Assembly: GCF_040802235.1 (NCBI RefSeq)
Contig: NC_133174.1
Coordinates: forward strand, 137,507,213 to 137,571,212
Length of the DNA: 64,000 bases
Origin: Manis javanica
Lineage: Eukaryota; Chordata; Mammalia; Pholidota; Manidae
Direction: 5' to 3'
Under the pieces are notes generated by a model. It was not told where the DNA came from. It saw only the letters and a program-made list of their open reading frames with translations, and searched no databases. Position numbers and translations under genes: made by a program. Positions 22,443 through 33,562 of the stretch are shown here, in pieces; position 1 is the stretch's first letter, and each line of letters starts with the position of its first letter.

Positions 22443-22812
22443 GAGCAGTTCTCACATGTGAGTGGGCATCAGAATAACTTGGAGGGCTTGGGAAAATAGA
22501 GTCCATCCCTGGGTGTGCTACCCGGGCAGTTGGCCAGGGCCCCATGTTCAGAAGGGCCCTACGCTTGATTTAATGCTCTACTGTCACTATCTTGAAATGC
22601 TTAAGAATTTTTGAAGACCGTGATCTGGCATTTTCACTTTTCAATAAGCTCCACAAATTATGCCTCCAGTCCTGGCCAGGCCCTACTCCCAGAATCTCTG
22701 CTTCAGTCCCTTGGGCTGGGGCAGGGCCCCAGAATTTGCATTTCTAAGAAGCACTAGGTGATACTTCACTACTGGTTTTCAAACCCCACTTTGGGAACCA
22801 CTGTATTAGAAT
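22443..22812 (-). mobile_element. MER5-like hAT element interrupted by another repeat
   Basis: The outer parts (22,449-22,511 and about 22,677-22,805) form one MER5A-like nonautonomous hAT element in reverse orientation: 'gcagttctcacatgtgagtg' at the left end, 'cagaatttgcatttctaaga' inside, and 'ttgggaaccactg' at the right end. The middle, about 22,512-22,676, is foreign to MER5 and looks like a second short DNA element (a GC-rich 'gccagggcccc' edge and a 'cctggcc' edge). No transposase is encoded. Confidence 0.65.
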
Positions 22813-23999
22813 AAAAAAAAAATTACACTGACTAAATAGCTCCCAGGTGCATTTAAGAATGTATTTATAGACCATTAACTACTTCAGAATAGAGAAAATA
22901 TAATGAAGATCAATCAGATATGAAGATACAGCAGCTCCCTAATGAGATTGTAAGTCAGTGAGAAGTTCCAACATGTGGCTCAGGGACAATGGGACCCTTG
23001 GAGGCTTGTGACCAGTCCAGCGTGTGGCTTAGCACCGGTCTTGATATACTCCCCATGGGGTCCCAATTCTGGGCAGCTCCTTCCCAACCGGCAACATGGC
23101 TGCCTCACAGAGTTCTGGGTGATGTTGATGAACTTCAGAATTCTGGCTGACGGCCTTGAGGCTCTAACTAAGATTCCTGGGGACATGTGCCCCTGGGGGA
23201 CCTCAGCTCCTCTGTCTCTCCACCACTAGGTTGTGAGTTCTCCCTGGGGGCAGGACCCCCACTCTGACCTTCTGGAGGCTGCTGGTCTGGGTTCCTCACA
23301 GGCTCCCAAGGACAGAGCTAGGACCTTGGAGGGGCAGTGGGGGCTTGAGGATGCAGAACCACTTTGCACATCACCAGGGCTTTCCTGCAGTTAGAATCTG
23401 CAGGAGACCCTGTGGGGTTCCCAATGAGCCAGAGCTCTGAAAAGGGGACCACACCTATCTTCTTGTGTTATTGTCTCAAGTGTTGCTGTAAGTCTGTCTC
23501 TGGCAGTGCCCAAAAGGAGGGTCCTGGGCAGCAAGAGGACAGGGCAAGACACAGATGTGGGGTATCTGCCCCACTCCACTCCCTGGCCTGCTTCCCCTGC
23601 GACTCAAATCTCACAGACGGAAGCCTGCGCATCTCTCCTCCGCCGTGGCTGTCTTCCCCGTGGGGGTGTCATGCAAAGGTGAAGACCACATGGTCAGCCT
23701 GATGAGCCGGAATGCCTCCCGGCCTCTGCCTTTGTTACGGGCTGGACAATCACTGGTGCTAATCCAAGCAGTTGGGAAAGGAGGCCTCCTGGATTGATGC
23801 TAACACCCTCTTGTGTTATCTTGCAAGGGCCAGTGGAGAAAATCACTTTGCCACACAAGCTACTGTGCCAGTGGCTAACTGGGTGTTGCTTGTGCCTGCT
23901 GCTTAACCAGGTCTCTCAAGCCCATAAGTCAGGGCCAGTGGTCTGAGCCAACAGAAAGAGTGAGCTGCTGGCAACAGGGGCCTCGGGCTCTGCCACAGT
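22813..23999. other. Unique sequence, no gene seen
   Basis: An AT-rich patch with 'cctaatgagattgtaagtca' lies at 22,800-22,970; the rest is GC-richer unique DNA. The frames here have no recognisable domain. Confidence 0.5.
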
Positions 24000-24615
24000 C
24001 TGACACCCACCCAAATGGGTGACCTTTGGCAAAGGCCCTGTCCCTCTCTGAGACTCAGTGTCCAGTCTGCCAGGGCTTCAGAACACAGGCGTTCAACACC
24101 GCCTTGGTTTCAAGGGATATGATGAGGCAGGAGAGGCTGCCTGATCGTAGCAGCGGCTGCCTCATGGTTCTGTGAGCCTGCTGCCCTGGAGACATTGTGG
24201 CCAAAGCTTGGGGTCAATGCCCAGGCATGGTTGCAAGAAAGGTGTCACTGCTAGAGCCAGAGGATCCTCATGGCCAGCCAGCCCCAGGCTTCTGGGGGGT
24301 CAGTGATGGAAGGCGAGTCCTGCTGGATCCAGAAGAGCCCCTTCCTTCCCTGGCGCTGAAGTGACTGTGAGTTAATCTCAGTGGTTCCTTCCCCACTGTG
24401 GCACCTGGAAGGCAGAGGACCCAGAGCCCAGCAGGCCCAGGCCCAGTTCCCATGCTTCCATATCTCTGCTGGGTGAACATGGGCAAGCCATTCCCCCATG
24501 AACCCGTCTGTGAAAAGGATACTATAGGAAGAGCTTCCGGTACCCACAGAGACCGTTCTATGAATCAAATGATGCAATTGCTGGGAATCACAGTTCTTGG
24601 CAGATGGTAAGAGCT
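24000..24615 (+). repeat. MIR-like fossils
   Basis: Two plus-orientation MIR-like pieces: 'gggtgacctttggcaaaggc' with 'tctgagactcagtg' near 24,017-24,060, and 'aacatgggcaagccattccc' with 'gtctgtgaaaaggatact' near 24,476-24,525. Both are weak. Confidence 0.45.
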
Positions 24616-24635
24616 TAAAAGCCACCCCCTTTCTG

Positions 24636-25060
24636 CATGAGTTTGCTGCGCCTGTGGTAACAAATGACCACAAATTTGGTGGCTTAAACCAACACACATT
24701 GGTGCTCTTACTCTTCTGGAGGTCAGAAGCCTGAAATGGGTGTCGGGGGCTAAAAGCAGGGCACCTTCCCCTTTTGCAGGCTCTGGGGAAGATTGTTTCC
24801 TTGCCTTTCCCAGTTTCCAGAGGCTACCACATCCCGTGGCCCAAGACCCTTCTTCACATCACTCTGGCCTCTTGCTTCCGTCATCACGTCCTACTGCAGA
24901 CTCTGATCTTCCTCTAAGGACCCTCGTAGTTACATTCAAGTTCTGCCTGGATTATGTGGGACATCTCCCCATCTCATTATGCTTGGTTTATTCCCTTTTG
25001 CCATGGAAGGTAACACATTCCTGGGTTCTGGGAATTAGGGTGTTGACATCTTTGGTAATG
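24636..25060 (-). repeat. MLT1-like LTR (ERVL-MaLR)
   Basis: Reverse-oriented MaLR LTR: 'gtggtaacaaatgaccacaa' (24,654), 'ggtggcttaaaccaacacac', 'ttctggaggtcagaagcctg' (24,714), then 'aattagggtgttgacatctt' at the far end. It is an ancient solo LTR. Confidence 0.7.
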
Positions 25061-26497
25061 CGTTGTTCTGCTGGCCACATCTTCTCTTCCTGTCTCTGGG
25101 GCCCTTGGCATTACAGCGGGACTCCCGTTCCTGAGCAGGCTGGGTGGGGGCCAGCTCAGGAGCCCCAGAGCCAGGAGGGCCCTTAGAGGTCACCCATTGT
25201 GTCCAGCTCTGTGTAGTCCAGCTCCTTGGCTGGGATGTTAGACCCTGAAGGCAAGAGACATGTTCCCTGCCCCGGTGCCAGGGCCTAGAGTTGGCCCTCG
25301 GTACCTCCATCTGTGCCCACTGCATGTTGTGGAATGGACTTGCAGCCAATACATAGATGCCTTCTGACCTTCAGAATGTACTCCCCGCTTCCACCCTTTT
25401 ACAAGGGTAGCCACTGTACGACCCACTTCTTTCTAACAAGTTCATAGGATGGGGGAACTGAGGCCCAGAGATGGGAATGGACTTGCCCCAAGCACAGAGG
25501 GATGGAACTGGCATTCAACCTCAGCATGTGACATTCCAGGGCAAGTTGTGCTCTCTGTTGGCCTCTGAGGAGCTGGTCTGGGGACTGACCAAGGGGACTT
25601 GAGAACTGCCCTTAAGACGGCCCCTTGAGAAAGGGACTCAGGGCAGCCTGCCAGGGAGCCACCTCCACGTCCCAGGATGACAGAGGCGGAACACAGCCTC
25701 CTGTGACTGCCACCCCCACCCTGCCCACCCCCAGTCCCTGTAGTGGACTCTGAGCTCTCAGGGTATCCCATGACTCCCCTGGGCTGCTTATCCCCAGACT
25801 GTCATGCCCCCACTAGCGTGCACCCAGGTATAAGGCATCCATGGCTTGGCATTTCCAAGGGGGCCAAGCAAGGGCTGTTGCTAGCAGTTCACAAACCCTC
25901 ATGCGCATACACACTCCCATATATTCATCCGCACACGTGTACACACGTGAATACCAAGGCCAGCTCCCTCTCCCACTAGGCGCCTGTCCGCCCCTCCCTA
26001 GAACTGCAGCTGCTGCCTCCTCTGCTCCAACCACGTGCCCCTTTCCTGACACTCCAGGGCAGGTGGTAGTTGGGGTGGGAAGCACAAGGAGAGAGAAAAG
26101 AATGGATTTCTCCATCCCCCTTGGGAACGGCTGTCCCATGTAGGAGTCGCAGGACGGGATTTTCCATGCCTTCCTGAAAGGGCCACTCAGAGCCGCAGCC
26201 TGTGGAATGAATGGAACATGGAGGGTCTGTTCTAGACTTGGCTTCCATTCACAGAGTGGAGCCTTTTGACTAAGCCCAGGAGCAGAGAGGTCTGGGGTAC
26301 TGTGGCTGAGGGCTCAGTGTGCCTATGCTGTATTCACATATCTGTGGGCACGGGTGTTTGTGTGTGGGCACACCCTCAAGCTTGCTCCTGGGTGTGAGCA
26401 CACAGCTGTGGGTGGACGACTGACTGCTTCCCTCGGTGTGCAGGCCCACCCGCAGGCCGTGTGCCGGGGTGGGTGTGGCCGGGTGTGCCCATGTTAC
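25061..26497. other. Unique sequence with one MIR fossil
   Basis: A reverse MIR fragment lies at about 25,446-25,530 ('gggggaactgaggcccagag'). The rest holds CA-rich patches near 25,905-25,950 and overlapping chance frames without domains. Confidence 0.5.
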
Positions 26498-26850
26498 TGA
26501 GCCTGGGCTGCTGTAGCACATACCACACCTGGAGGGCTTACACAACAGGCGTTTCCTTCTTACAGTTCTGGAGGCTGGGAGTCGGAGGTCAAGGTGCTGG
26601 CCGCTCTGGTTCCTGGCCCTCACCTCTCCTCCTGGCTCACAGATACCTTCTCACCATGTCCTCACTTGGCAGTGAGCTAGCGCTCTGGTCCTTCTCCTTC
26701 TCGCAAGGATGCTAATGCATCATGGAAGTGCTCCCTTCATGACCTCATCTAAATGTAGTCACCCCCCAGAATCACTCCTAATGCTAGCACATTGGGAGTA
26801 AGGCTTCCATATATGAATTTGGGGGACACAGACATTCCGTCTGTAACAGT
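26498..26850 (-). repeat. MLT1-like LTR (ERVL-MaLR)
   Basis: Reverse MaLR LTR: 'gggctgctgtagcacatacc' at the start, 'acagttctggaggctgggag' near 26,562, 'tgaatttgggggacacagac' near 26,814, ending 'tctgtaacag'. It is directly followed by a (TG)n microsatellite. Confidence 0.75.
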
Positions 26851-26852
26851 GG

Positions 26853-26955
26853 CTGTGTGTGTGTGTGTGTGTGTGTGTGCTGGTATGTGCATGTGTGTGC
26901 CTACATGTTGCCCATATGCATGGGTCTGCATGTGTACACACATGTGTGTACCAGA
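26853..26955 (+). repeat. (TG)n microsatellite with degenerate TG/CA tail
   Basis: Pure (TG)13 or so at 26,854-26,879, then a degraded alternating purine-pyrimidine tract to about 26,955. It has potential to form Z-DNA and to be polymorphic. Confidence 0.9.
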
Positions 26956-27929
26956 CAGATAGGCATCTGGAGCTCTGCACTTGCCCAGCCTGATCACAAC
27001 TGTATAGTCTCCCCTCTTGTGTGGGTGCAGAGATGGCCCATCATTCTCCCTACTTCCCCTCCTGGCAAAGGCCTCTCTCCTTTACAGCCCAGTTCCATGC
27101 CCCCTCCCTGGGAAGCCTTGCTTGTCTGGCAACTTGCACCCAGAAGGCTTAGTCACCCCCTTGCCTGAGTTCCCACAGTGCTTTGCATGCACCACTCCTA
27201 GAGCACTTGCCAAATGGTACTTCAGATATTTCTGTCTCCGGAGCTACCGAGGCAGGGCCTGGCTCCAGTTCGCTTTGTCACGCTCGGCACCCATTCGTTG
27301 AGTGACTGAGAGAGTGCCTGCAATTGTCCCATGAAGGTGCAGGGGTCATGCCCAGGAGGGCATGGTTCTCAGGCCAGGCCCTCTCACTGGTTATAGATGC
27401 CGGATGAGACCAAACCCTGGGCAGCAGGGCTGGTCAAGAAACATTGTGCTGCGGTTTCTCTCTCCCTCAGGGCCAGCCTCCCCCACTGGCAGCATAGGGC
27501 ACAGAGGCAGTCTGGGTTGGGGCTGATGGTTGGCACCCTCCATGTCCCCAAAATAGCCCCTCCCCACCCTGGCCAGGACCTACCAGACTCTCTCAGCAGG
27601 GCAACGACAGAGGTAGTCCTCAAATTCAGAGCTAGCCCATGCCCCGTCCTGCTGCCAGGGAGCAGAGGTTCCAGACTCTTCCTCTCCTGGTGGACAGGTG
27701 GGCGGCAAATGACAGGCCAGCCAGGTCTGCGGCACTGCAGCCCACCGAGGAGGGGCGGCTCATGTGAACCTGGTGAGCCTTCAAACCACCAGTTTTGTGA
27801 GCACAGAGGCTTCCAGATGCCCGCTGCTGGGCGGGGAAGAACCCCAGATGGTCCCACCTGAACTCGCAGCACAGGGAGCCCAGCCGAGCCGGAGCCTGAC
27901 CAGAAATGACAGGGCGGGGGTGGGGCTGG
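26956..27929. other. Unique sequence, no gene seen
   Basis: Overlapping frames at 27,384-27,872 (minus, 162 codons) and 27,397-27,861 (plus, 154 codons) are mutually exclusive and domain-less. No repeat is recognised. Confidence 0.5.
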
Positions 27930-28262
27930 GGGAAGGCGTCTTTGGAGGTTTTATTACTTTTTGCTTTGTGATGACTGGATCTGAGCCCACACATTTCTTG
28001 AATACATAATAGGGAGTTGGGCGAGACCACAGAAATAAATTTTATTAACACAATCACAGCAGTCCCAGACAGGGCCTTCTTTCACCAGACTGGGTCAATT
28101 AGCAGAATAATGCCGGGCAGGTTTTCGTTGTAACAGGTTTAATTAAAGTTTGGGTACAATGAACAAGCAAGCCCCCAATCTGTCTTTCAAGGTGTGTATT
28201 ATCTGGAAATTGATGGTAACTTACGCTTATTTCTAGAAGTTTAATTCCTTGGAAGACATTGA
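27930..28262. promoter_or_regulatory. Candidate conserved noncoding element
   Basis: A 330-bp AT-rich, repeat-free island in GC-rich DNA. It includes 'ggtcaattagcagaataatg' (28,093), 'aggtttaattaaagtttggg' (28,135) and SOX-like 'acaatgaacaag' (28,156). This dense homeodomain/SOX core arrangement is typical of developmental enhancers. Conservation was not tested. Confidence 0.4.
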
Positions 28263-28844
28263 TGGCATCCCACCTGTCCCGACCTGCGGTGCCCTGCCCC
28301 TCCTGCCATGATTTAGTCAGCAGCGCCCAGGTCTGGCCGTGCTGCAGTGGGTTCTGGGTTCCTTCGGGGAAGGAGGGCAGCCCTCAGGACCTGATATGCA
28401 CCTGGGCAGGTGCCCAGAGCCCCCCAGCGCTTCTTCCATCATTCACGGAGCTGGAGGCGGCTGAGCCAGCTTTCCTCGCTTGGTGACAGCAGAGTACAAA
28501 GTGCTTCTCCACCAAGCCCCTGCTGCCTGGGGCAGCAAGTTCGGGGTTGTGTGATGAGATGGCAAGGGACGGCCCCTTTGGCGAGGCAGGCCTCCCTCAC
28601 CGCAACCCCAATCCCCGTGGGTCAGGACAGGCCTGCACAGGGTATTGCTCCTTACATAGCTGCCTGGCGGACTGCTTTAGCTGGATGATCCATCAAGAAA
28701 GGCCAACTGGATGTCTTGCTTGCACCTAGCACAGTGCTGGGCATTGGGTGGATTGGAGGTCCATGGAGGGTCTCGGCTCCCACGGATCTTAGAGCACAGC
28801 CAGGAGACATCAGCTGAGAGGCTTGGGGTCAGTGAAGCCTAGGT
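28263..28844. other. Unique sequence, no gene seen
   Basis: No repeat, RNA or protein domain is recognised. A weak L2-like 'cacagtgctgggcattggg' lies near 28,730. Confidence 0.45.
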
Positions 28845-29010
28845 TGGAATTCCAGCTCCTGGCACCACCCCTGCTGGGTACTGAGTAGCCCTGGGCCGCT
28901 GTTTCCTCATTTGTATAGTGGAGACAGCAAGAAACTGCCTCTCAGGGCTGTTATGTGGATTCCGGGGGATGATGAACCGATGAACCTCAGCGCAAGCCCG
29001 AGGAAGCCTC
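28845..29010 (+). repeat. MIR SINE fossil
   Basis: 'gccgctgtttcctcatttgt' followed by 'gaaactgcctctcagggctg' and 'ttatgtggattccgggggat' is a clear plus-orientation MIR 3' half. Confidence 0.7.
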
Positions 29011-30839
29011 GCAGCTCTGTCTGTGCTGCTCTGATCACAGCTGTGATTTCAGGTCACCATCCCATTGGAACTCCGGCTGCCCCATGAGGAACCCCCAAGT
29101 CCAGCACTGTCCATAATGGGGGTGGGGGGCAGTTCTGCAAAGTGGAGGGAGCAACCTGGCCCTGGAGCTGTGATGGGACTGGAGGGGTGGGGACAGAGGG
29201 ACCCCAGATGGGAACGGCCTCTTGACCCTGTGCAGCAGGCAGTTGGACCTGACCCAGGGGGCCCAGGGGACCCTGGCACACCCAGAACCCTGAGCCGGTG
29301 GTTCCCCAGGAGCCTGTGGGAGGAACAGGGCCCTTCAGGTCACCCAGGTCCCCTGGCCCAACTGCCCATCCAGTGCCTGACACTGGGGGGACCCTCTGTG
29401 GAGTTGCAGCCTGGGTCCAGGCCCTCCTCCCAGGCCACTGAGCTCTCACATGGCAGTCCTTGCCCTTGGAGGGCCGACGGGAGTGGGAGCCACGGGGCAG
29501 AGGACAGGCCTCGGAGAGGGAGACCTCCACAGGACAAGGCTGGGGATGAAGCAGCAGCATGCGAAGAGGCTGGCCTGGCAGGGGCTCTGGGCCCCATGAG
29601 GGGCAGCAGCCGGGGCCCCCAGAGGACCCTGCAGGGCAGCAGAGGGGCCTAAAGCCCCAGGCACAGGGCTCTGGGCATCCAGAGGGCTTTGGTTGAATGA
29701 GAAGTACTGTGTGGGCCTGGTGGCCACGGCACCACAGGAGGAGGTTGAGGGTGGGTCAGGGGGCTGCCACTCCCATGGGCACCCAGCTTGGGCTCACCAG
29801 CCTCCCTCTCCCCTCAGCACCAGAGTTGGGGCTGAGAATACAGTTTCCGAATTTCTGCCCCTTTCTTTCCTTAACCCCAAAATAAAAAGGTGGAATCCAA
29901 GAGCCTAAAGAATCCCTTGGGTTCCTCCCCTACCAAATTTAGCACTGAAATGGGCTGGGCATGTCACGATGGAGCTGCAGACATTTCCTGGGTGATGGCA
30001 GTGTGTTGGCATTTCCGGAAGGGGCCAGCCTCCTGACCTGCAACCACAGGGCTCATCACAGCAGAGGTAGGCCTGCGCGCCGGGGTCTGGGGACAGCCCG
30101 TCAGCGCTGGCCTGAGGAGGGAGGAGGCCGGTGGCTGCGGTCATGGGGCTGGCGGCACATGTCCTTCACTCGGCCTCCGGGTTTTCTATTGTCAAGTGGG
30201 ACCATTGCCCTGTTCCTGTGGACAGTGGGTAGCAGGGTGGAAGCCGCTGGGGGAAGGTCAGCAAAGGGATCCAGGGCTTTAGTGTGAGGGGCCATCACAC
30301 AGTGCCAGGTTCTTCTGTGAAATTCCGGGAAACACGAGCCAGTTGGCGTGAATCGAGTCCCCACCCTGCAGAAAGGCACAGACACAGACACTCCAACACA
30401 GTGCTGAGAAGCAGAAGGGTGCCTCCGGGGGACCGTGAGGCCCTTGGCGTGTCTCCTCCACTCTGAGCCTCGGAGTTGTGTGTCGTCAAGTGGGACTGCC
30501 AACCAGACTCCCCACGCAGGGCAGTCATATCATTGCCTCAGACAATCAGGCACGTGTGAGCACAGAGCTGAACAAGGGGCCAAGGCCAGCTCCGGAGGAG
30601 CCTTGACTGCCATTCCAGAACATCAAGAGGAACATGGAGCAAGGGTGAAGCAAGAGAAGAGGACACTGGCACCCAGCCCTGGAGGACCCTGCAGGCAGTC
30701 CCTGAGCACCCAGCCAGCCTTCGCTCCTGCTCCTTTCTCACATGCTTGGATGGCCTCTGGGCTCCCTTAAGCTAGGGACAGTCAACACTAGATACTTTCC
30801 CTTCAAAGTCCTCCGTAGCAGTATGTCACAGTGCAGGTA
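29011..30839. other. GC-rich unique sequence, no gene seen
   Basis: Long Gly/Pro-rich frames on both strands (29,065-29,652 plus, 195 codons; 29,054-29,560 minus, 168 codons) result from GC-rich composition. Neither has Gly-X-Y periodicity, a signal peptide or a known domain, and they overlap antisense to each other. No CpG enrichment comparable to the 53-57 kb island is visible. Confidence 0.5.
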
Positions 30840-30990
30840 AAATAGACCCTGGGGTCCTATGAGATGGGGTCTGCTGCCAGCCCTGTCACTGACTAAACCA
30901 AGTGACACTGGGCAAGTCACATTCATACCCCTTGTAAGCCTCAGCTTCCCTACCTGTAAAATGCAGCCATATTGCACAAAGGAGGGGCCC
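30840..30990 (+). repeat. MIR SINE fossil
   Basis: 'agccctgtcactgactaaac', 'gacactgggcaagtcacatt', 'cctgtaaaatgcagc': a well-ordered plus-orientation MIR. Confidence 0.75.
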
Positions 30991-32159
30991 AAAGTTGGCT
31001 GGTTCCCTCTACATCCTGAACACGGCCATACCCACAGCTCTCCACCAAGACAGGTCACTCCCTCCCCAGCTCCAGGGGCCTCTGACCCTGTCCCACTCCC
31101 AGGGGTCGGGAACCCCAAGGCTGAGCCTGGCTGGTCCTGCCAGTGAGGACGGGATGCCAACATAGGTTGATAAGCAGTACTGGTTGCCCACTGCCTGACC
31201 CTCTTTCCACCTTGCCAAGGGGTTTAGTTTTGTCACCTGGTTTGGCAAGAGTAAGCCAGTGCAGGACCTTGTCACCAGCCAACTTCATTGGATAAGTGAC
31301 AGTGAATGACAATCCAATTGGCAGCAGCTGGGGGTGGGTGAAGAGATGAAGGGACGGCAGTGAGGACAGAGAGAATGCCCTGAGCTGGGAGGTAGGACAC
31401 CTGGGATCACCTTGCCCTAACCATGCAGTCTTGAGCATGGCACCCCCTGCCCTCTTACAGAATCGCAATGCATTCTTGTAGCCTTTGCGACATCAGCCCT
31501 CTTGGAGCTCTTTGGTTTTTGTCTATCTGTCTTCCCTGTAAGATGGCAACAAGCAGGAGGGCAGCAGTGAGGATCTTGGTCCACTCCAAGTTCAATGCTA
31601 ATACACAGTCAGCACTTGGTAAATACATAGTGGGCATAAGCATGCACAGACGAATGGATTAATGGAGTGGTCAAGAACATACACACCCCACAGAGCCATC
31701 TTATGGAAGTCTATTGGACAAAAGGCAGGAACAAGAACTCAAGCTTCTAGGCTCTTCTGCCTAAGCCAGCCCAGGAAAGGGTGCCTTGGCTGGGCCAGCT
31801 CTCCCTTCTAAACAGGGCTGTCTTCCAAGGTGTCACCTACATTCCCTAAGATCAGAGTTGGGGCCCAAGGATCAGCCACCTTGGGGCCCGGAAGGAAAGA
31901 GTGACTGAAGCCCACAGCACACCCATCTGTAGTTATCTACTGCTGGAAATCTGAGGCTCCGAGGTCAGCACGCATTTGTACTGTTTCCTGAAATCCTGGC
32001 ATTTTTCTCTCAGAGTAATGAGGGAGTGTGTGTTAAATGCAAGAGGAAAGCAGGGGAAGAATGCTGCTGTCAGCCCCCTCCCCAGACAATCCCAGAGAGT
32101 GTGCCTGCTGTCCTCCTTCAGCTGTTGGGGCTGACCTGTGCCTGGGGTCAGATGACAGC
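30991..32159. other. Unique sequence, weak MIR/L2 traces
   Basis: A MIR/L2-like trace is present at about 31,530-31,640 ('ccctgtaagatggcaacaag', 'cagcacttggtaaatacat'). Otherwise nothing is recognised. Confidence 0.45.
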
Positions 32160-32265
32160 CAGCCAGAAAGGAAGAGAGGGAGGGGGAGAGAGGAGAGGGG
32201 AAGGGAGGGAGGGAGGCAGGAAGGATGGATGGCAGGGAGGGAGAGAGAGGGAGGGAGGGAAAGAT
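32160..32265 (+). repeat. (GGGA/GGAA)n polypurine tract
   Basis: About 105 bp of nearly pure purine in GGGAGA/GGAA units. The overlapping Gly/Glu/Arg frames (32,026-32,286) are artefacts. It could form triplex (H-DNA). Confidence 0.85.
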
Positions 32266-33339
32266 CCTAAGGGCTACATCTCCTAAAGTTCCTGATACCT
32301 CCTAAGTTTTATTTGTCTCAAGTTTTATTTGTCTCAGCACTGCCATCCCTGGCCCCTAGAATGGCATGCCCTACTAGAGGCTTTTTAAAAATTTTGTTTT
32401 TGTTTTACACAAGTGTGCAAACAAGCAATGCCCAACTACTGGCTGTCTATAGCCAGCTCCTGGGACCCAACTCCAGAAAAAAAGTCACCTATCAGTACCT
32501 GGGAAGGATAGGGAAGTAGTTTCAAGCTCCCCTGCTGAAGAGCAGTTTTGAGCTAGAGTGCATGCTAAGGATCATTCTAGTCTTCCCCTCTCATCATAGA
32601 GATGGGATTACTGAGGCCAGAGATAGGGCAGGACTCTCCTGAGGTCATCAAGTCAGGCACAAACCAAGGGACAGCCCCTCATCAGCCCCCAGTCCTGGTC
32701 TCATCTGAGCTCAGGTCTGCATCAGAGCATAAGGCCTACCCTATAGCCCTATGGCCAGCATGGAATGGGCTTCTGGACATTTTGATGAAGCATGCATGCC
32801 CATTTGGGGGAATTTGGAGCCCATGGTCCAGGCTTGGGGTCTTAGCTGGGAGCACAGTGGGGCTTGAATCCAGAGTCTCAGACTTTAGGATAGTTCATGA
32901 GCAGTGCTGGGAGCACGGGGATACTGAAGCTCCACAGCCCAACCAGGCAGCAAGTGGGCAACCCCAGCCCCGAAGGCTGAGCACATATGCCCAGGAAATG
33001 CAACACCAGCGAACACACACACAAGCAGATAAAGCCCTGCAGGCCTGGCCCAGACAGGTGCCAAGTTTCTGCTGCCTTTGTGGGAACATCTCCTGTCAGT
33101 GGTGAATCTGGGGAGGGGACATGTAACAGCTCTCTGCCCAAAACTGCGGCTGGCGTTGGGCCCCAGCTGGCCTGCAAATCCTGACCTAGAAGCCAGGGGA
33201 CCGCTACCCCAAGACCTATGGCTTTTGGTCTGCAGGCTCCTCTGCAAGGTAGCCTGCTGTAGTAGTGTGTGCATGCCATCTGAAGGTGGGCTACTTGGGT
33301 TAGGATGGCGCCTCTCATTGGCTAGCTGCCTGCCCTAAT
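32266..33339. other. Unique sequence with one weak MIR fossil
   Basis: A reverse MIR-like piece lies at about 32,590-32,690 ('gggattactgaggccagaga'). The direct repeat 'aagttttatttgtctca' occurs twice in tandem near 32,305-32,337. The 167-codon plus frame (32,602-33,105) and its antisense frames have no domain. Confidence 0.5.
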
Positions 33340-33562
33340 GGGTTGAAAGACCTCTGAAGCAAAACTGGATTCCTGAGGAAGAAGAAATTCTGCCTCAAGA
33401 CTGCAACATCAACTCCTGCCTGAATTTCCAGCCTGTTGGTCTGTCCTGCAAATTTCGGGCTTCCCAGCCCCACAATCACAGGAGCCAGTTCCTTAATATA
33501 TTCCTTGTCAGTTTATGTTCTACTGACTCAGTTTCTCTGGAGCACCCTGCCTGTAAAGAGTG
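33340..33562 (+). repeat. MLT2-like LTR 3' part (ERVL)
   Basis: 'gcctcaagactgcaacatca', 'cacaatcacaggagccagtt' and 'ctcagtttctctggagcacc' match the 3' third of an MLT2-type LTR in plus orientation. The 5' part is missing. Confidence 0.65.

Noticed and set aside
29054-29652. Gly/Pro-rich overlapping frames suggestive of collagen
   Set aside because: No regular Gly-X-Y triplets; both strands are open, indicating composition rather than selection.
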